64,000 nt of DNA from Streptomyces sp. NBC_01463. Lineage in GTDB: Bacteria > Actinomycetota > Actinomycetes > Streptomycetales > Streptomycetaceae. Shown here piece after piece: positions 8,942-16,824 of this stretch (the first letter of the stretch is position 1; every line of letters begins with the position of its first letter). The position numbers were made by a program, and so were the translations under genes. Below the pieces are notes generated by a model, which was given only the letters and a program-made list of their open reading frames with translations, did no database searches and had not been told where the DNA came from. The stretch is taken from positions 2,604,001 through 2,668,000 of the forward strand of contig CP109468.1 of NCBI GenBank assembly GCA_036227345.1, in the 5' to 3' direction.

Positions 8942-9463
8942 TCAGCAGCCGCCGCAGTTGTAGTACGTCACGTCCCAGTGGTTGCCCTCGTCCGCGTAGA
9001 TGTTGCCGGAGCCGGACTTGTACTGGGGTGCGCCGTCACCACGCAGGCCGATGTAACTGAACACGCCGTGCACGTAGTTGGTGAGACAGGTGGTCTTGCC
9101 GAAGTCGAGCTTGTAGCCGTTCCAGTGCGAGTACGTGCCACCGGCGTGCCCGGTCTCGGTGCCGCCGGTGATGTTGAGCGCGCAGCCGGTGGCGCTCTTG
9201 AGGGTCTGGGCCCCCTGGGCGGTCGGCAGGTTGAGCTGGTCGAAGGAGGTGCAGGTGGCGACGTTCCGGTTGGAGCAGCCGCCGGAGGACGACCAGGTCA
9301 CGCCGGACGAGCTGAATCTGGCGGTCGCCTGGCTGTGGGTGAGCTTGGTGACGGCGTAGGCGTCCGTCGTACCGGTGACGACACCGATTCCGGGGGCGAA
9401 GAGGACGCCCAGGACCAGGGCGAGGACGGTCAGGACGGGGCGCAGCGTCATACGGGACACCAT
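8942..9463 (-). CDS. Small secreted M15-like (VanY/endolysin type) metallopeptidase candidate
   Basis: A 173-residue protein with a signal peptide (LRPVLTVLALVLGVLFAPG) and many cysteines. The segment TGGTETGHAGGTYSHWNGYKLDF resembles the zinc-site pattern of M15 D,D-carboxypeptidases and phage endolysins, in which His and Asp sit in an SxHxxGxxxD arrangement. The C-terminal NHWDVTYYNCGG could supply the third ligand. It would act on the cell wall outside the membrane. The ATG at 9461-9463 has AGGAGGAG nine bases upstream, better than the in-frame starts further out. The family call rests on short motifs only and the missing Ala in the second motif is a deviation. Confidence 0.5.
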   Translation of the reverse strand: MVSRMTLRPVLTVLALVLGVLFAPGIGVVTGTTDAYAVTKLTHSQATARFSSSGVTWSSSGGCSNRNVATCTSFDQLNLPTAQGAQTLKSATGCALNITGGTETGHAGGTYSHWNGYKLDFGKTTCLTNYVHGVFSYIGLRGDGAPQYKSGSGNIYADEGNHWDVTYYNCGGC

Positions 9464-9596
9464 GGGGGGACTCCTCCTGTGCATGACAAGGTGGGCAAGG
9501 AGATAGTGCCCGAGTTCTACGCGCGTCCGCCAGAGGGCCCGGTGTAACGGCGTCGTGAACACCCGGCGTCGCCCGTAACAGTCGCGAACCTAGATG

Positions 9597-9625
9597 TTGA
9601 ACTTTGAACAAGATGGGTCTACAGT
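9597..9625 (+). promoter_or_regulatory. Candidate promoter and TTGAA repeat operator upstream of yceI
   Basis: TTGAAC (9597-9602) and TACAGT (9620-9625) are spaced 17 bases. GTTGAACTTTGAAC spans the -35 and a similar GTTGAAGGTTAAAC lies downstream at 9633-9646, so a MarR-type repressor may bind here. The regulator is not encoded next to it. Confidence 0.4.
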
Positions 9626-9689
9626 GAATCTCGTTGAAGGTTAAACAACTAGGTCGGGCCCCGCTCGATCACGTCCCCGAGGAGGAGCC

Positions 9690-10313
9690 ATGGCTCTGTT
9701 CAACCGCCGGAACAACGACACCCCCGCCGCCGCTGCCACCACCGTCGTCGTCGACCCCGCCCTGGCCGCCCTCACCGGTGACTACGCGATCGACCCGGCC
9801 CACAGCAGCATCGGCTTCACCGTGCGCCACGCCATGGTGACCAACGTGCGCGGCTCCTTCGGTGAGCACGAGGGCAGCCTGACGCTGGACGGCAGCAACC
9901 CGGCCAACTCCGCCGCGACGATCGACGTCAGGATCGCCAGCGTGGACACCGGCATCGCCGACCGCGACGGCCACCTGGTCAGCGGCGACTTCTTCGACGC
10001 CGAGAAGTTCCCCCTCATGACGTTCCGCTCCACGGCTGCCGAGCAGCTCGGCGGCGACAAGTACCGCGTCACCGGCGACCTCACGATCAAGGACGTCACC
10101 CGTCCGCTCGCCATCGACCTGGAGTTCAACGGCTCCGCGACCGACGTGTACGGCAACGAGCGCGTCGGCTTCGAGGGCAGCGCGGACATCCTGCGCTCCG
10201 ACTGGGGCCTGACCTGGAACGCGGCGCTGGAGACCGGCGGCGTGATGGTCAGCGACAAGGTCAAGCTGAACTTCGACATCTCCGCGATCAAGGCCGCCGC
10301 CCCGCAGGCCTGA
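9690..10313 (+). CDS. YceI-family lipocalin-like polyisoprenoid-binding protein
   Basis: A 207-residue protein. After a variable, Ala/Thr-rich N-terminus the YceI domain runs from about residue 28 (GDYAIDPAHSSIGFTVRHAMVTNVRGSF) to the end, with the usual later blocks VSGDFFDAEKFPLMTF and VTGDLTIKDVTRPL. YceI proteins are beta-barrels that bind isoprenoid lipids; the cellular role is uncertain. No signal peptide is evident, so this form is likely cytoplasmic. The ATG at 9690 follows GAGGAGGAGCC. It is monocistronic, flanked by its own promoter and a terminator hairpin. Confidence 0.9.
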   Translation: MALFNRRNNDTPAAAATTVVVDPALAALTGDYAIDPAHSSIGFTVRHAMVTNVRGSFGEHEGSLTLDGSNPANSAATIDVRIASVDTGIADRDGHLVSGDFFDAEKFPLMTFRSTAAEQLGGDKYRVTGDLTIKDVTRPLAIDLEFNGSATDVYGNERVGFEGSADILRSDWGLTWNAALETGGVMVSDKVKLNFDISAIKAAAPQA

Positions 10314-10327
10314 GCGACCCCCTGAAC

Positions 10328-10376
10328 CGAGCGCGCCCGCCTTCCGCCCCTCCGGGGGAGGACGGCGGGCGCTCGG
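10328..10376 (+). terminator. Terminator hairpin after yceI
   Basis: GC-rich inverted repeat with outer arms CGAGCGcGCCCGCC / GGCGGGCGCTCG and inner CCCC/GGGG pairing, starting 15 bases after the stop. Confidence 0.6.
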
Positions 10377-10409
10377 CGTCCGGGGCGGCGGGGTGCGTTC
10401 CGGCGCCCG

Positions 10410-10928
10410 TCAGCGCGGCTTGCCGAAGACGTCGGCGGCGGCCGAGCGGAAGCTCTTCACCTCTTGATGCAGGGCGCGTTCCCGCAGGGTGGCCAGGGCG
10501 GTGTCCGCCGCCTTGCCCGCGGTGTCCCCCGCGTGCGCGTCCTTCACCATGCGCCGCATGACCTCGGCGAGTTCACCGGACGCCCGGCCCAGCCGGCCCA
10601 CGGCCTTCGCCAGAGGGGGCGGCCCTTCGAGGATGACGACTTCGGCCGCGCGGTGCACCTCACGCGCCAGACCGACGAAGCGCCCCACCCGCTCCTCGAC
10701 CTGCGCCAGGTCGGGACGGTCCGGCCGCAGCGCCTCGAACACGGCGTCCATGGCGATGTCACGGTCGTGCAGGGCGCCGAGGTAGAACACACAGGCGTCC
10801 CTGCGGTGCTGTCTGCGCCACTGGTCGAACTGCGAGCGCGCCGCCGCGCGTCCGGTCACGAACGCCGCGCCGAGCGTGGCGAGCGAGCCGACGGCGGCTC
10901 CGAGCAGCGCGGCAACTTCTGCGTCCAT
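10410..10928 (-). CDS. Hypothetical membrane-anchored protein
   Basis: 172 residues; I do not recognise a family. An N-terminal hydrophobic stretch (VAALLGAAVGSLATLGAAFVTGRAAA) suggests a single membrane anchor, followed by a charged, mostly helical cytoplasmic domain with many Arg, Glu and Ala. The ATG at 10926-10928 places that anchor at the very N-terminus; a longer frame to 11045 would overlap the divergent XRE gene and its promoter. The gene is divergent from the XRE/membrane pair with 67 bases between, so the three may be co-regulated. Confidence 0.7.
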   Translation of the reverse strand: MDAEVAALLGAAVGSLATLGAAFVTGRAAARSQFDQWRRQHRRDACVFYLGALHDRDIAMDAVFEALRPDRPDLAQVEERVGRFVGLAREVHRAAEVVILEGPPPLAKAVGRLGRASGELAEVMRRMVKDAHAGDTAGKAADTALATLRERALHQEVKSFRSAAADVFGKPR

Positions 10929-10995
10929 GGACGCATTGTGCCGCCGCCCGTCGAACCTGTTGTCGTACCACCATGGAATGTAGTACTTCTTATAC

Positions 10996-11241
10996 ATGAG
11001 CGAGCAGGTGCACAACAGGTTGGCGATGGTGCGCGCGGAACGCAAGGTGTCCCGGCAGGCGTTGGCCGAAGCGGTCGGCGCCCACTACCAGACCATCGGA
11101 TACATCGAGCGCGGGCAGTACAACCCGAGCCTCGATCTGGCCCTGCGCATCGCCGAGTTCTTCGGACTGCCGGTGGAAGCACTCTTCTCCCTCCGGCCGT
11201 TCCGCCCGCTCACGGACGAGGTCTACGGGAGGAAGCAATGA
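10996..11241 (+). CDS. Small XRE-family HTH regulator
   Basis: 81 residues consisting almost only of an HTH_3 domain (NRLAMVRAERKVSRQALAEAVGAHYQTIGYIERGQYNPSLDLALRIAEFF). This matches short Cro/CI-like regulators paired with membrane proteins. No Shine-Dalgarno is visible before the ATG; a TAGTAC hexamer at 10981-10986 sits about nine bases upstream of it, so the mRNA may be leaderless. The stop overlaps the ATG of the downstream gene (ATGA), indicating translational coupling with the membrane protein, which may be its target or a sensor partner. Confidence 0.88.
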   Translation: MSEQVHNRLAMVRAERKVSRQALAEAVGAHYQTIGYIERGQYNPSLDLALRIAEFFGLPVEALFSLRPFRPLTDEVYGRKQ

Positions 11242-11768
11242 CCACCACACGCATGGCGGGACCCACGCGGTACGACCGGCGCATGTTCGCCCTCATGAAC
11301 GACCGCCGGGCGAGTGCGCTGTACGCGACGGCCACGCGCCGCCGCACGGCCGTCGCCGCCCACGTCACGCTCACCGCGGCCGGCCTGGCCGCGGGCACCG
11401 GCGCCTACGCGAGCGACCGGGTCTGGCCCGCCTTCGCCCTGCTCGCCGTGGTCCTTCCGTGGTGCATGGCCACGGGCGTGCTCAACGCCGCCACCCGCGG
11501 TCTGCTCGAACTGCGGACGCCCGTCCTGGACGAGCGCCAGGTGGCGGAGCGGGACCGGGTGCGGGCCCGGGCGCACCGCCTGACCACATTCCTGCTGGCG
11601 GTCGCCCTCGGTGTCGTCGCCGGCGGCGACTGGACCGGGCGGGCCGAGGCGGGGACGCTGCTCGTCCCCGTGCTGGCCACGGTGTTCGTCGCGCACTGGC
11701 TGATGCCGCTGTGGGTGGCGGGGCTGACCGTCCGGGACGAGCCGGAACCGGAATCGGAGCTGTTCTGA
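11238..11768 (+). CDS. Four-helix integral membrane protein coupled to XRE regulator
   Basis: 176 residues with about four hydrophobic segments (near 30-48, 52-75, 110-127 and 137-158), separated by an Arg/Glu-rich cytoplasmic loop (LELRTPVLDERQVAERDRVRARAHR). The ATG overlaps the upstream TGA. Pairs of a short XRE regulator with a small membrane protein whose loop carries LDERQ-like motifs are frequent in Gram-positive bacteria, but a biochemical role is not known to me. Confidence 0.78.
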   Translation: MTTTRMAGPTRYDRRMFALMNDRRASALYATATRRRTAVAAHVTLTAAGLAAGTGAYASDRVWPAFALLAVVLPWCMATGVLNAATRGLLELRTPVLDERQVAERDRVRARAHRLTTFLLAVALGVVAGGDWTGRAEAGTLLVPVLATVFVAHWLMPLWVAGLTVRDEPEPESELF

Positions 11769-11837
11769 GCCGACTCCCCCGCCGCTCGTCGTCGGCCGCC
11801 CGCCGCCCGTTGTTCATCGTCCATCGGCAGACCGCGG

Positions 11838-12395
11838 TCAGCCCATGCTCTTCGCGCCGTCGATCGACTCCCTGATGATGTCGGCGTGCCCGGAGTGCTG
11901 GGCGGTCTCGCTCACGATGTGCATCAGCACCCGACGCGCCGACCACCGCACGTCACCCTCGAACCACGGCGCCCTGGGCAGCTGCTGGGTGGCGTCCAGG
12001 TCGGGCAGGCCGGCGACCAGTTCGTCGGTGCGGCGGGCCACCTCGGCGTAGTCGTCCAGCACCCCGGCCAGCGTCTCGCCGGGCAGCATCCGCATCTCGT
12101 CGGCGCGCTGCGCCCAGTCGGCCTCGGTCATCGCGGTGAAGTCCGGCATGCCCGACGCACCGTCCACGATGAAGCGCGCCCAGCCCCGCTCGGCCCCCGT
12201 GACGTGCTTGATGAGCCCGCCCAGACACAGCTCGCTCGCCGTGGTGCGCATCCCGGCCTGCTCGTCGGTGAGGTCACGGGTGGTGAAGCGGAGGAAGTGC
12301 CGCTGCTTGGCCAGCGCCTCCAGCCAGTCGGCACGCTCGCCGGTGGCGGCCGGGGCCTCGGTCACGTCGCGGGTGGTCGCCTCGCTGACAGTCAT
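11838..12395 (-). CDS. DinB-family protein (DUF664 type)
   Basis: 185 residues forming a DinB/YfiT-like four-helix bundle. LIKHVTGAERGWARF near residue 65 and the C-terminal HIVSETAQHSGHADIIRESIDG carry the conserved His residues that coordinate a metal in this superfamily. Such proteins are thiol-dependent transferases or hydrolases (bacillithiol/mycothiol-related), with the substrate rarely known. The ATG at 12393-12395 follows AGAAGGCGGAC; an upstream start at 12440 would lie before the conserved region. A TATACG hexamer and the inverted repeat AGGTC/GACCT in the 120-base upstream gap could be promoter and operator. Confidence 0.85.
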   Translation of the reverse strand: MTVSEATTRDVTEAPAATGERADWLEALAKQRHFLRFTTRDLTDEQAGMRTTASELCLGGLIKHVTGAERGWARFIVDGASGMPDFTAMTEADWAQRADEMRMLPGETLAGVLDDYAEVARRTDELVAGLPDLDATQQLPRAPWFEGDVRWSARRVLMHIVSETAQHSGHADIIRESIDGAKSMG

Positions 12396-12514
12396 GATGT
12401 CCGCCTTCTGTCGTTCCTGTGGGCCGGTCGAGGAAGACACTAGAGACCGTATAGGTCAGTTCCCGACCTGAATTCCGCTGCCGGCCTGAACTCCGTTGTC
12501 TGCCCGGACGAGGC

Positions 12515-13135
12515 TCAACGGCCGGCGTCGGACCGTCGGGCCGCGGTGCCGTTCCAGCCGTGTTCGAGCAGGTCGAAGGCGGCGTCGACCGCGCGTTCCG
12601 GATCCTCGGCCCGGTGGGCGAGCGCCGACGTCTCCAGGACGAAGCGGGCCAGGGCCGTGGTACGGGGATCGCCGGGCGGGGCGCCGGCGTCATCGGCGAT
12701 GGCGCGGGCGAGGGCGCCCTGGTGGCGCATCCACATGCGGTGGGCGTAGTCGCCGAGAGCCGGGGTGTTCGCCACCAGGTCGAAGAAGTCGGCGTAGCGG
12801 GGGTCGGAGTCCGCCGGGCGGAGGCGAACGCTCTTCACGTGCGCGCACAGCGCATCGAGGACGGTCGCGCCTGGGGCGCGGTCGCGGACCGCGGCGACGA
12901 GCCCGGCCTCCTGGTCGGCGTCCTCGTCGAAGACGAGGGCCTCCTTGCCGGGGAAGTGCTTGAGGAGCGTGGTGGTGGAGACGTCGGCCGCCTCGGCGAT
13001 CTCGTGCAGGGTCACCGCGTCGTACCCGCGCGCGAGGAAGAGATCCAGGGCCGCGTCGGCGAGTGCCCGGCGGGTGGCGGCCTTCTTGCGTTCGCGGCGC
13101 CCCACGGGAGCCGCGGGCGGAGTCGGAGTCGTCAT
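12515..13135 (-). CDS. TetR-family repressor divergent from TetX-like monooxygenase
   Basis: 206 residues. Residues ~15-60 are a TetR_N helix-turn-helix (RRALADAALDLFLARGYDAVTLHEIAEAADVSTTTLLKHFPGKEALVF), followed by an all-helical ligand domain. The ATG at 13133-13135 is set by the domain start; the frame extends far upstream but into the divergent gene. The intergenic region carries repeated GCAAAAGT/TTGCAC elements that likely form its operator, so it should repress itself and the flavin monooxygenase. Confidence 0.9.
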   Translation of the reverse strand: MTTPTPPAAPVGRRERKKAATRRALADAALDLFLARGYDAVTLHEIAEAADVSTTTLLKHFPGKEALVFDEDADQEAGLVAAVRDRAPGATVLDALCAHVKSVRLRPADSDPRYADFFDLVANTPALGDYAHRMWMRHQGALARAIADDAGAPPGDPRTTALARFVLETSALAHRAEDPERAVDAAFDLLEHGWNGTAARRSDAGR

Positions 13136-13148
13136 GCAGTCATCGTAC

Positions 13149-13190
13149 GCAAAAGTGCCTGATAGCAAAAGTTGCACCGTTGCACTTTTT
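13149..13190. promoter_or_regulatory. TetR operator candidate between tetR and the TetX-like gene
   Basis: GCAAAAGT occurs at 13149-13156 and again at 13165-13172. The second copy begins an imperfect inverted repeat, AAAAGTTGCA against TGCACTTTT, ending at 13190, with a nested direct repeat GTTGCAC-C-GTTGCAC. The AT-rich patch is striking in this GC-rich context and lies 14 bases from the tetR start. Confidence 0.5.
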
Positions 13191-13348
13191 TGGTGAGTGT
13201 GTTTTTCTGGAATGGCGCCGCAGGGCCCGGCCCGCCGCCCACCGTCCATCGGATGAGGCGGTGCTGCCGGGCGTGATGCTCGCCGGCACGGCCGGCTGAC
13301 GCCCCCTTCACCGCGACGCGGCGCCACCCACACGAACGGAGCACCACC

Positions 13349-14500
13349 ATGACCACCGCACCCCCTCCCCGCATCGCGATCATCGGCGCCGGACCCGGCG
13401 GCCTGACCTGCGCCCGCATCCTCCAGCGGCACGGCATCACCGCCACCGTTCACGACCACGAGACCGGCCCCGGGTCCCGCAACCAGGGCGGCACCCTGGA
13501 CCTGCACGAGGACAACGGCCAGATCGCCCTGCGCGAGGCCGGGCTCCTCGACGAGTTCTTCCGGCTCTCCCGCCCCGAGGGGCAGGAGATGCGCCAGCTG
13601 GACCCGGGCGGCAAGGTCCTCTTCCACCACACCCCGGAGGAGGGCGAACGCTTCAAGCCGGAGATCGACCGCGGCCACCTGCGCGATCTCCTCCTGAACT
13701 CCCTGGAGCCCGGCACCGTGCGCTGGGGACACACCCTCACGTCCGTCGACGGCCCCTCCGAAGGCCCCCGCCTGTTGCGTTTCGCCGACGGCACCAGCGT
13801 CGAGGCCGACCTCGTCATCGGCGCCGACGGCTCTTGGTCCAAGGTGCGACGCGCCGTCTCCCCCGCCACGCCCCGGTACAGCGGTGTCAGCTTCCTCGAA
13901 GCGTGGTTCCACGACGTCGAGAACCGGCACCCCGACATCGCCGGACTAGTCGGCCGGGGAAGCGCCGCCGCGGCCGACGGCGAGCGAGGCCTGTTCGCCC
14001 AGCGCAACAGCGGCGACCACATCCGCGTCTACATCATCCAGCGCGTCCCCGCCGACTGGATCACCGCGAACGGCCTCACCGTCCAGGACACCGGCCCCCT
14101 CCGCGCCCACCTCGTGGAGCAGTACCGCGACTGGTCACCCCGCATGCGCCGGCTGCTCACCGACAACGACGGCCGCTACGTCGACCGGCCCATCCTCGCC
14201 CTGCCCGTCCCCCACAGCTGGGAGCACGACCCCACCGTCACCCTGCTCGGCGACGCGGCCCACCTCATGCCCCCGCTCGGCGTCGGCGTCAACCTCGCCA
14301 TGCTCGACGCCTGCGAACTGGCCCTCGCCGTGGCGGGCACCGGCACCGTCGACGACGCGATCCGCACCTACGAGCGGACCATGCTGTCCCGCTCCCACAA
14401 GATGCAGCAGCTGCTCGACCACGGCGCCGAGGAACTGCTGTCCGCCGAACTGCCCGACTTCGCGACCGACGACAGCGACAGCAACAGCGACAGCAACTGA
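13349..14500 (+). CDS. TetX-like FAD-dependent monooxygenase
   Basis: 383 residues with the class A flavoprotein hydroxylase layout: IIGAGPGGLTCARILQ at the N-terminus (dinucleotide fold), ADLVIGADGSWSKVR near 155-170 (DG motif) and LGDAAHLMPPLGVGVN near 300 (second FAD motif). Specific resemblance to tetracycline destructase TetX is seen in GGTLDLHEDNGQIALREAGLL and PEIDRGHLRDLLLNSLE. It would hydroxylate an aromatic or polyketide compound using NADPH and oxygen. The divergent TetR gene supports an inducible detoxification role, but many relatives act in biosynthesis. The C-terminus ends in a low-complexity DSDSNSDSN tail. Confidence 0.85.
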   Translation: MTTAPPPRIAIIGAGPGGLTCARILQRHGITATVHDHETGPGSRNQGGTLDLHEDNGQIALREAGLLDEFFRLSRPEGQEMRQLDPGGKVLFHHTPEEGERFKPEIDRGHLRDLLLNSLEPGTVRWGHTLTSVDGPSEGPRLLRFADGTSVEADLVIGADGSWSKVRRAVSPATPRYSGVSFLEAWFHDVENRHPDIAGLVGRGSAAAADGERGLFAQRNSGDHIRVYIIQRVPADWITANGLTVQDTGPLRAHLVEQYRDWSPRMRRLLTDNDGRYVDRPILALPVPHSWEHDPTVTLLGDAAHLMPPLGVGVNLAMLDACELALAVAGTGTVDDAIRTYERTMLSRSHKMQQLLDHGAEELLSAELPDFATDDSDSNSDSN

Positions 14501-14548
14501 AGCTCCGGCGTCCGTTCTCCGCTCCCGCCGCCCCCGTCGCACCGGCCG

Positions 14549-15184
14549 TCAGAGCCGACGGACCTTCAGCGCGTTGTCCGTGCGGGTGGTCGGGTTGCCG
14601 TCCGGGTCGTTCTGCACGCGCTCGTGCTCCGCGCTGAGCAGCACCTCCCATTCCCCTTCCGGGAGCCGGAGGGAGGCGAGCACCTCGTCCGTGGTGGGGA
14701 GCTCCATGTCCGCGTGGTCGTGCTCCCAGGCGGGGAATCCCGCGTGGCCGACGATCAGCAGCACGCCGCCCGGGGCCACCGCCGCGGCCGCCCGGCGGAG
14801 GATCTCCTCGCGCGGCAGGTCACCCATGGAGTGCAGGAACTGCGCGGAGACCAGGTCGTACTCCCCCTCCGGGAACGAGACCCCGAGGTCGTGGAACTGC
14901 CAGTCGATCCGGTCGGCGACGTCCGCCTCGGCCCCGTGCTCGGCGGCCCGGGCCAGCGCGACGCGCGAGATGTCGGTGGCGGTGACCTGCCAGCCCCAGC
15001 GGGCCAGCCAGACCGCGTCGGCCCCCTCGCCGCACCCGAGGTCCAGGGCACGCCCCGGCTTCAGGCCCTCCACCTCACGGACGAGCATCGTGTTGGGGTT
15101 CCCGCTCCAGATGCGGTGGCTCTCGCGGTAACGCTCGTCCCAGAGTTCGGCGTCCGATGCGGCCGAGGTGCTGTCGTGGGTCAT
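14549..15184 (-). CDS. Class I SAM-dependent methyltransferase coupled to CPYC flavoprotein
   Basis: 211 residues. The SAM site is ALDLGCGEGADAVWLA near residue 45, followed by VTATDISRVALARA and a later FLHSMGDLPREEIL block, a Methyltransf_11/25-type fold. Its ATG overlaps the TGA of the upstream flavoprotein (ATGA at 15181-15184), so the two are translated together. The pairing with a thiol-redox flavoprotein suggests methylation of a small thiol or of a metabolite handled by the same pathway. Thiopurine-methyltransferase-like relatives exist in this superfamily. Substrate unknown. Confidence 0.87.
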   Translation of the reverse strand: MTHDSTSAASDAELWDERYRESHRIWSGNPNTMLVREVEGLKPGRALDLGCGEGADAVWLARWGWQVTATDISRVALARAAEHGAEADVADRIDWQFHDLGVSFPEGEYDLVSAQFLHSMGDLPREEILRRAAAAVAPGGVLLIVGHAGFPAWEHDHADMELPTTDEVLASLRLPEGEWEVLLSAEHERVQNDPDGNPTTRTDNALKVRRL

Positions 15185-16227
15185 CGTGTCTCCTGCAGTC
15201 CGTGACGGCGGTTTCCGAGGGCCTTCTCGCAGACCTGGCGCTCGGCCTCGGCCGAGAAGGGGGCGCGGCGGGCCCCGACCGCGCGGCGGGTGTCGTCGGC
15301 GACAAGGTCCGCGTTGATGGCGGCGCCGGCCTTCAGCCCCGCGGCGGCGGCTCCGATGACCTGATCCATCAGGCTGGCGACGTTACCGGCCGCCCACACC
15401 CCGGGCACCTCCGTCGCCCCGACCGGGTCGACCGCGATGTACGTGCCCAGCGTGTGCCCGCCCATCTCCAGCGGGGTGGCGCGCAGCCCGAGCCCGTCGA
15501 GCACTCCCGAGCGCGCCGTGAACCGCGGCTGGACCACGACGGCCTCGCGCGGAACGACCCGGCCACCGGCCAGCCGCACCCCGGTGAGACGGTCGTCGCC
15601 GCCCACCTCCAGCCCGGTCACCTCCCCGTCCACCACGGCGATGTTCCGAGCCGCCAGCTGCTCGTACTCCTCGTCGCCCGGCTCGGGCCCGTCGTGCAGG
15701 AAGAGAGTGACGTCGGCGCTCCACTGCCTCCACAGCAGCGCCTGGTGCACGGCCATCGGGGACAGCGCCACGATGCCGATCGCCGCGTCCCGCACCTCCC
15801 AGCCGTGGCAGTACGGGCAGTGCAGCACGTCACGGCCCCAGCGGTCGGCCAGGCCCTCGATCGGCGGCAGCTCGTCGACCAGCCCGGTGGTGACGAGCAG
15901 GCGGCGCGCCGTCACGGCGGTGCCGTCCGTCAGTACGACGCGGAATCCGGCCCCGCCCGGCAGCGGCCCGGCCGACACGACCTCGCCCTCGACGACCTCG
16001 GCCCCGTATCCGGCCACTTCCTTGCGGCCGACGGCCACCAGCTCCGCGGGCGGGGTGCCCTCCCGGCCCAGGTAGTTGTGCACGTGGGACGCGGGTGCGT
16101 TGCGCGGGCTGCCCGCGTCGATCACCAGCACCGAACGCCTGGCCCGCGCCAGGGACAGCGCCCCGCTCAGACCGGCGGCCCCGCCACCGATCACCACCAC
16201 GTCGTACGTCTGCGTCATGTCGCTCAT
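15181..16227 (-). CDS. Thioredoxin-reductase-like FAD protein with CPYC motif (dithiol-oxidase type)
   Basis: 348 residues. The N-terminal VVVIGGGAAGLSGALSLARA binds FAD; the redox-active pair is CPYCHGWE near residue 137, and WAAGNVASLMDQVIGAAAAGLKAG closes the FAD site. The segment where thioredoxin reductases have the NADPH-binding GGGxSA is IGIVALSPMAVHQALLW, which lacks it. A CxxCHG(Y/W)E motif without a clear NADPH site recalls GliT/HlmI-type dithiol oxidases more than true thioredoxin reductase. Start ATG at 16225-16227 has GGAGGTG seven bases upstream. It lies 15 bases after the HATPase gene and overlaps the methyltransferase start. Confidence 0.88.
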   Translation of the reverse strand: MSDMTQTYDVVVIGGGAAGLSGALSLARARRSVLVIDAGSPRNAPASHVHNYLGREGTPPAELVAVGRKEVAGYGAEVVEGEVVSAGPLPGGAGFRVVLTDGTAVTARRLLVTTGLVDELPPIEGLADRWGRDVLHCPYCHGWEVRDAAIGIVALSPMAVHQALLWRQWSADVTLFLHDGPEPGDEEYEQLAARNIAVVDGEVTGLEVGGDDRLTGVRLAGGRVVPREAVVVQPRFTARSGVLDGLGLRATPLEMGGHTLGTYIAVDPVGATEVPGVWAAGNVASLMDQVIGAAAAGLKAGAAINADLVADDTRRAVGARRAPFSAEAERQVCEKALGNRRHGLQETR

Positions 16228-16242
16228 GCGAAACACCTCCAT

Positions 16243-16713
16243 CTACGGAAGATGGTGCGCGTCCGGTCCCAATCCGGCAAAGTTCCTTGCCGAAGCGGCA
16301 AACTCGCACCAGACGATCTTCCCGGGGTCCCGCTCCGCCACCCCCCACGCATCCGCGAGCGCCGAGACCAGCAGCAGCCCCCGCCCGCCCTCGGCCTCCG
16401 CATCGGGCTCCGCGCCACGGGCGACCGGGTCGGCCGGCACCTCGCCGTCGCCGCTGTCGTGCATCTCGACACGGAGCCTGCCCTCGGCCCGCTCCCAGTA
16501 CAGGTGCATACGGAACCCGCGCCCCGGCGGCACCCCGTGCACGAGCGCGTTGGTGGCCAGCTCGCTCACACAGAGCAGGAGGTCCGCCGCCTCCACCCCG
16601 CACGCCCACTCGACGAGCGCCTCGCGCGCGAACCTCCGTACGAGCGGGATCGACCTGCGTTCGCGCCGGTAGAACGCCTCACGGAAGCACGGGAGTTGAG
16701 TTGTCTCATTCAT
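16243..16713 (-). CDS. HATPase_c anti-sigma-factor-like ATP-binding protein
   Basis: 156 residues with the GHKL ATPase fold seen in SpoIIAB/RsbW-like proteins: the N box SELATNALVHG near residue 60, DSGDG, and GGRGLLLVSALADAWG. Streptomycetes have dozens of such single-domain proteins, often divergent from or next to XRE-DUF5753/DUF397 pairs, as here. It is expected to bind ATP and possibly sequester a sigma or anti-anti-sigma factor. The ATG at 16711-16713 fits the domain start. It is first in a likely operon with the flavoprotein and methyltransferase. Confidence 0.85.
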   Translation of the reverse strand: MNETTQLPCFREAFYRRERRSIPLVRRFAREALVEWACGVEAADLLLCVSELATNALVHGVPPGRGFRMHLYWERAEGRLRVEMHDSGDGEVPADPVARGAEPDAEAEGGRGLLLVSALADAWGVAERDPGKIVWCEFAASARNFAGLGPDAHHLP

Positions 16714-16824
16714 GAGACGAAGGTCACACACCGTCACTACGGTTGATCAGTGGGTCAGGTCGTACAACGCGGCTGTACGACCTCTGACGGGTCATCCGGG
16801 GGCCGTGACGGGGAGAGGTATTCC

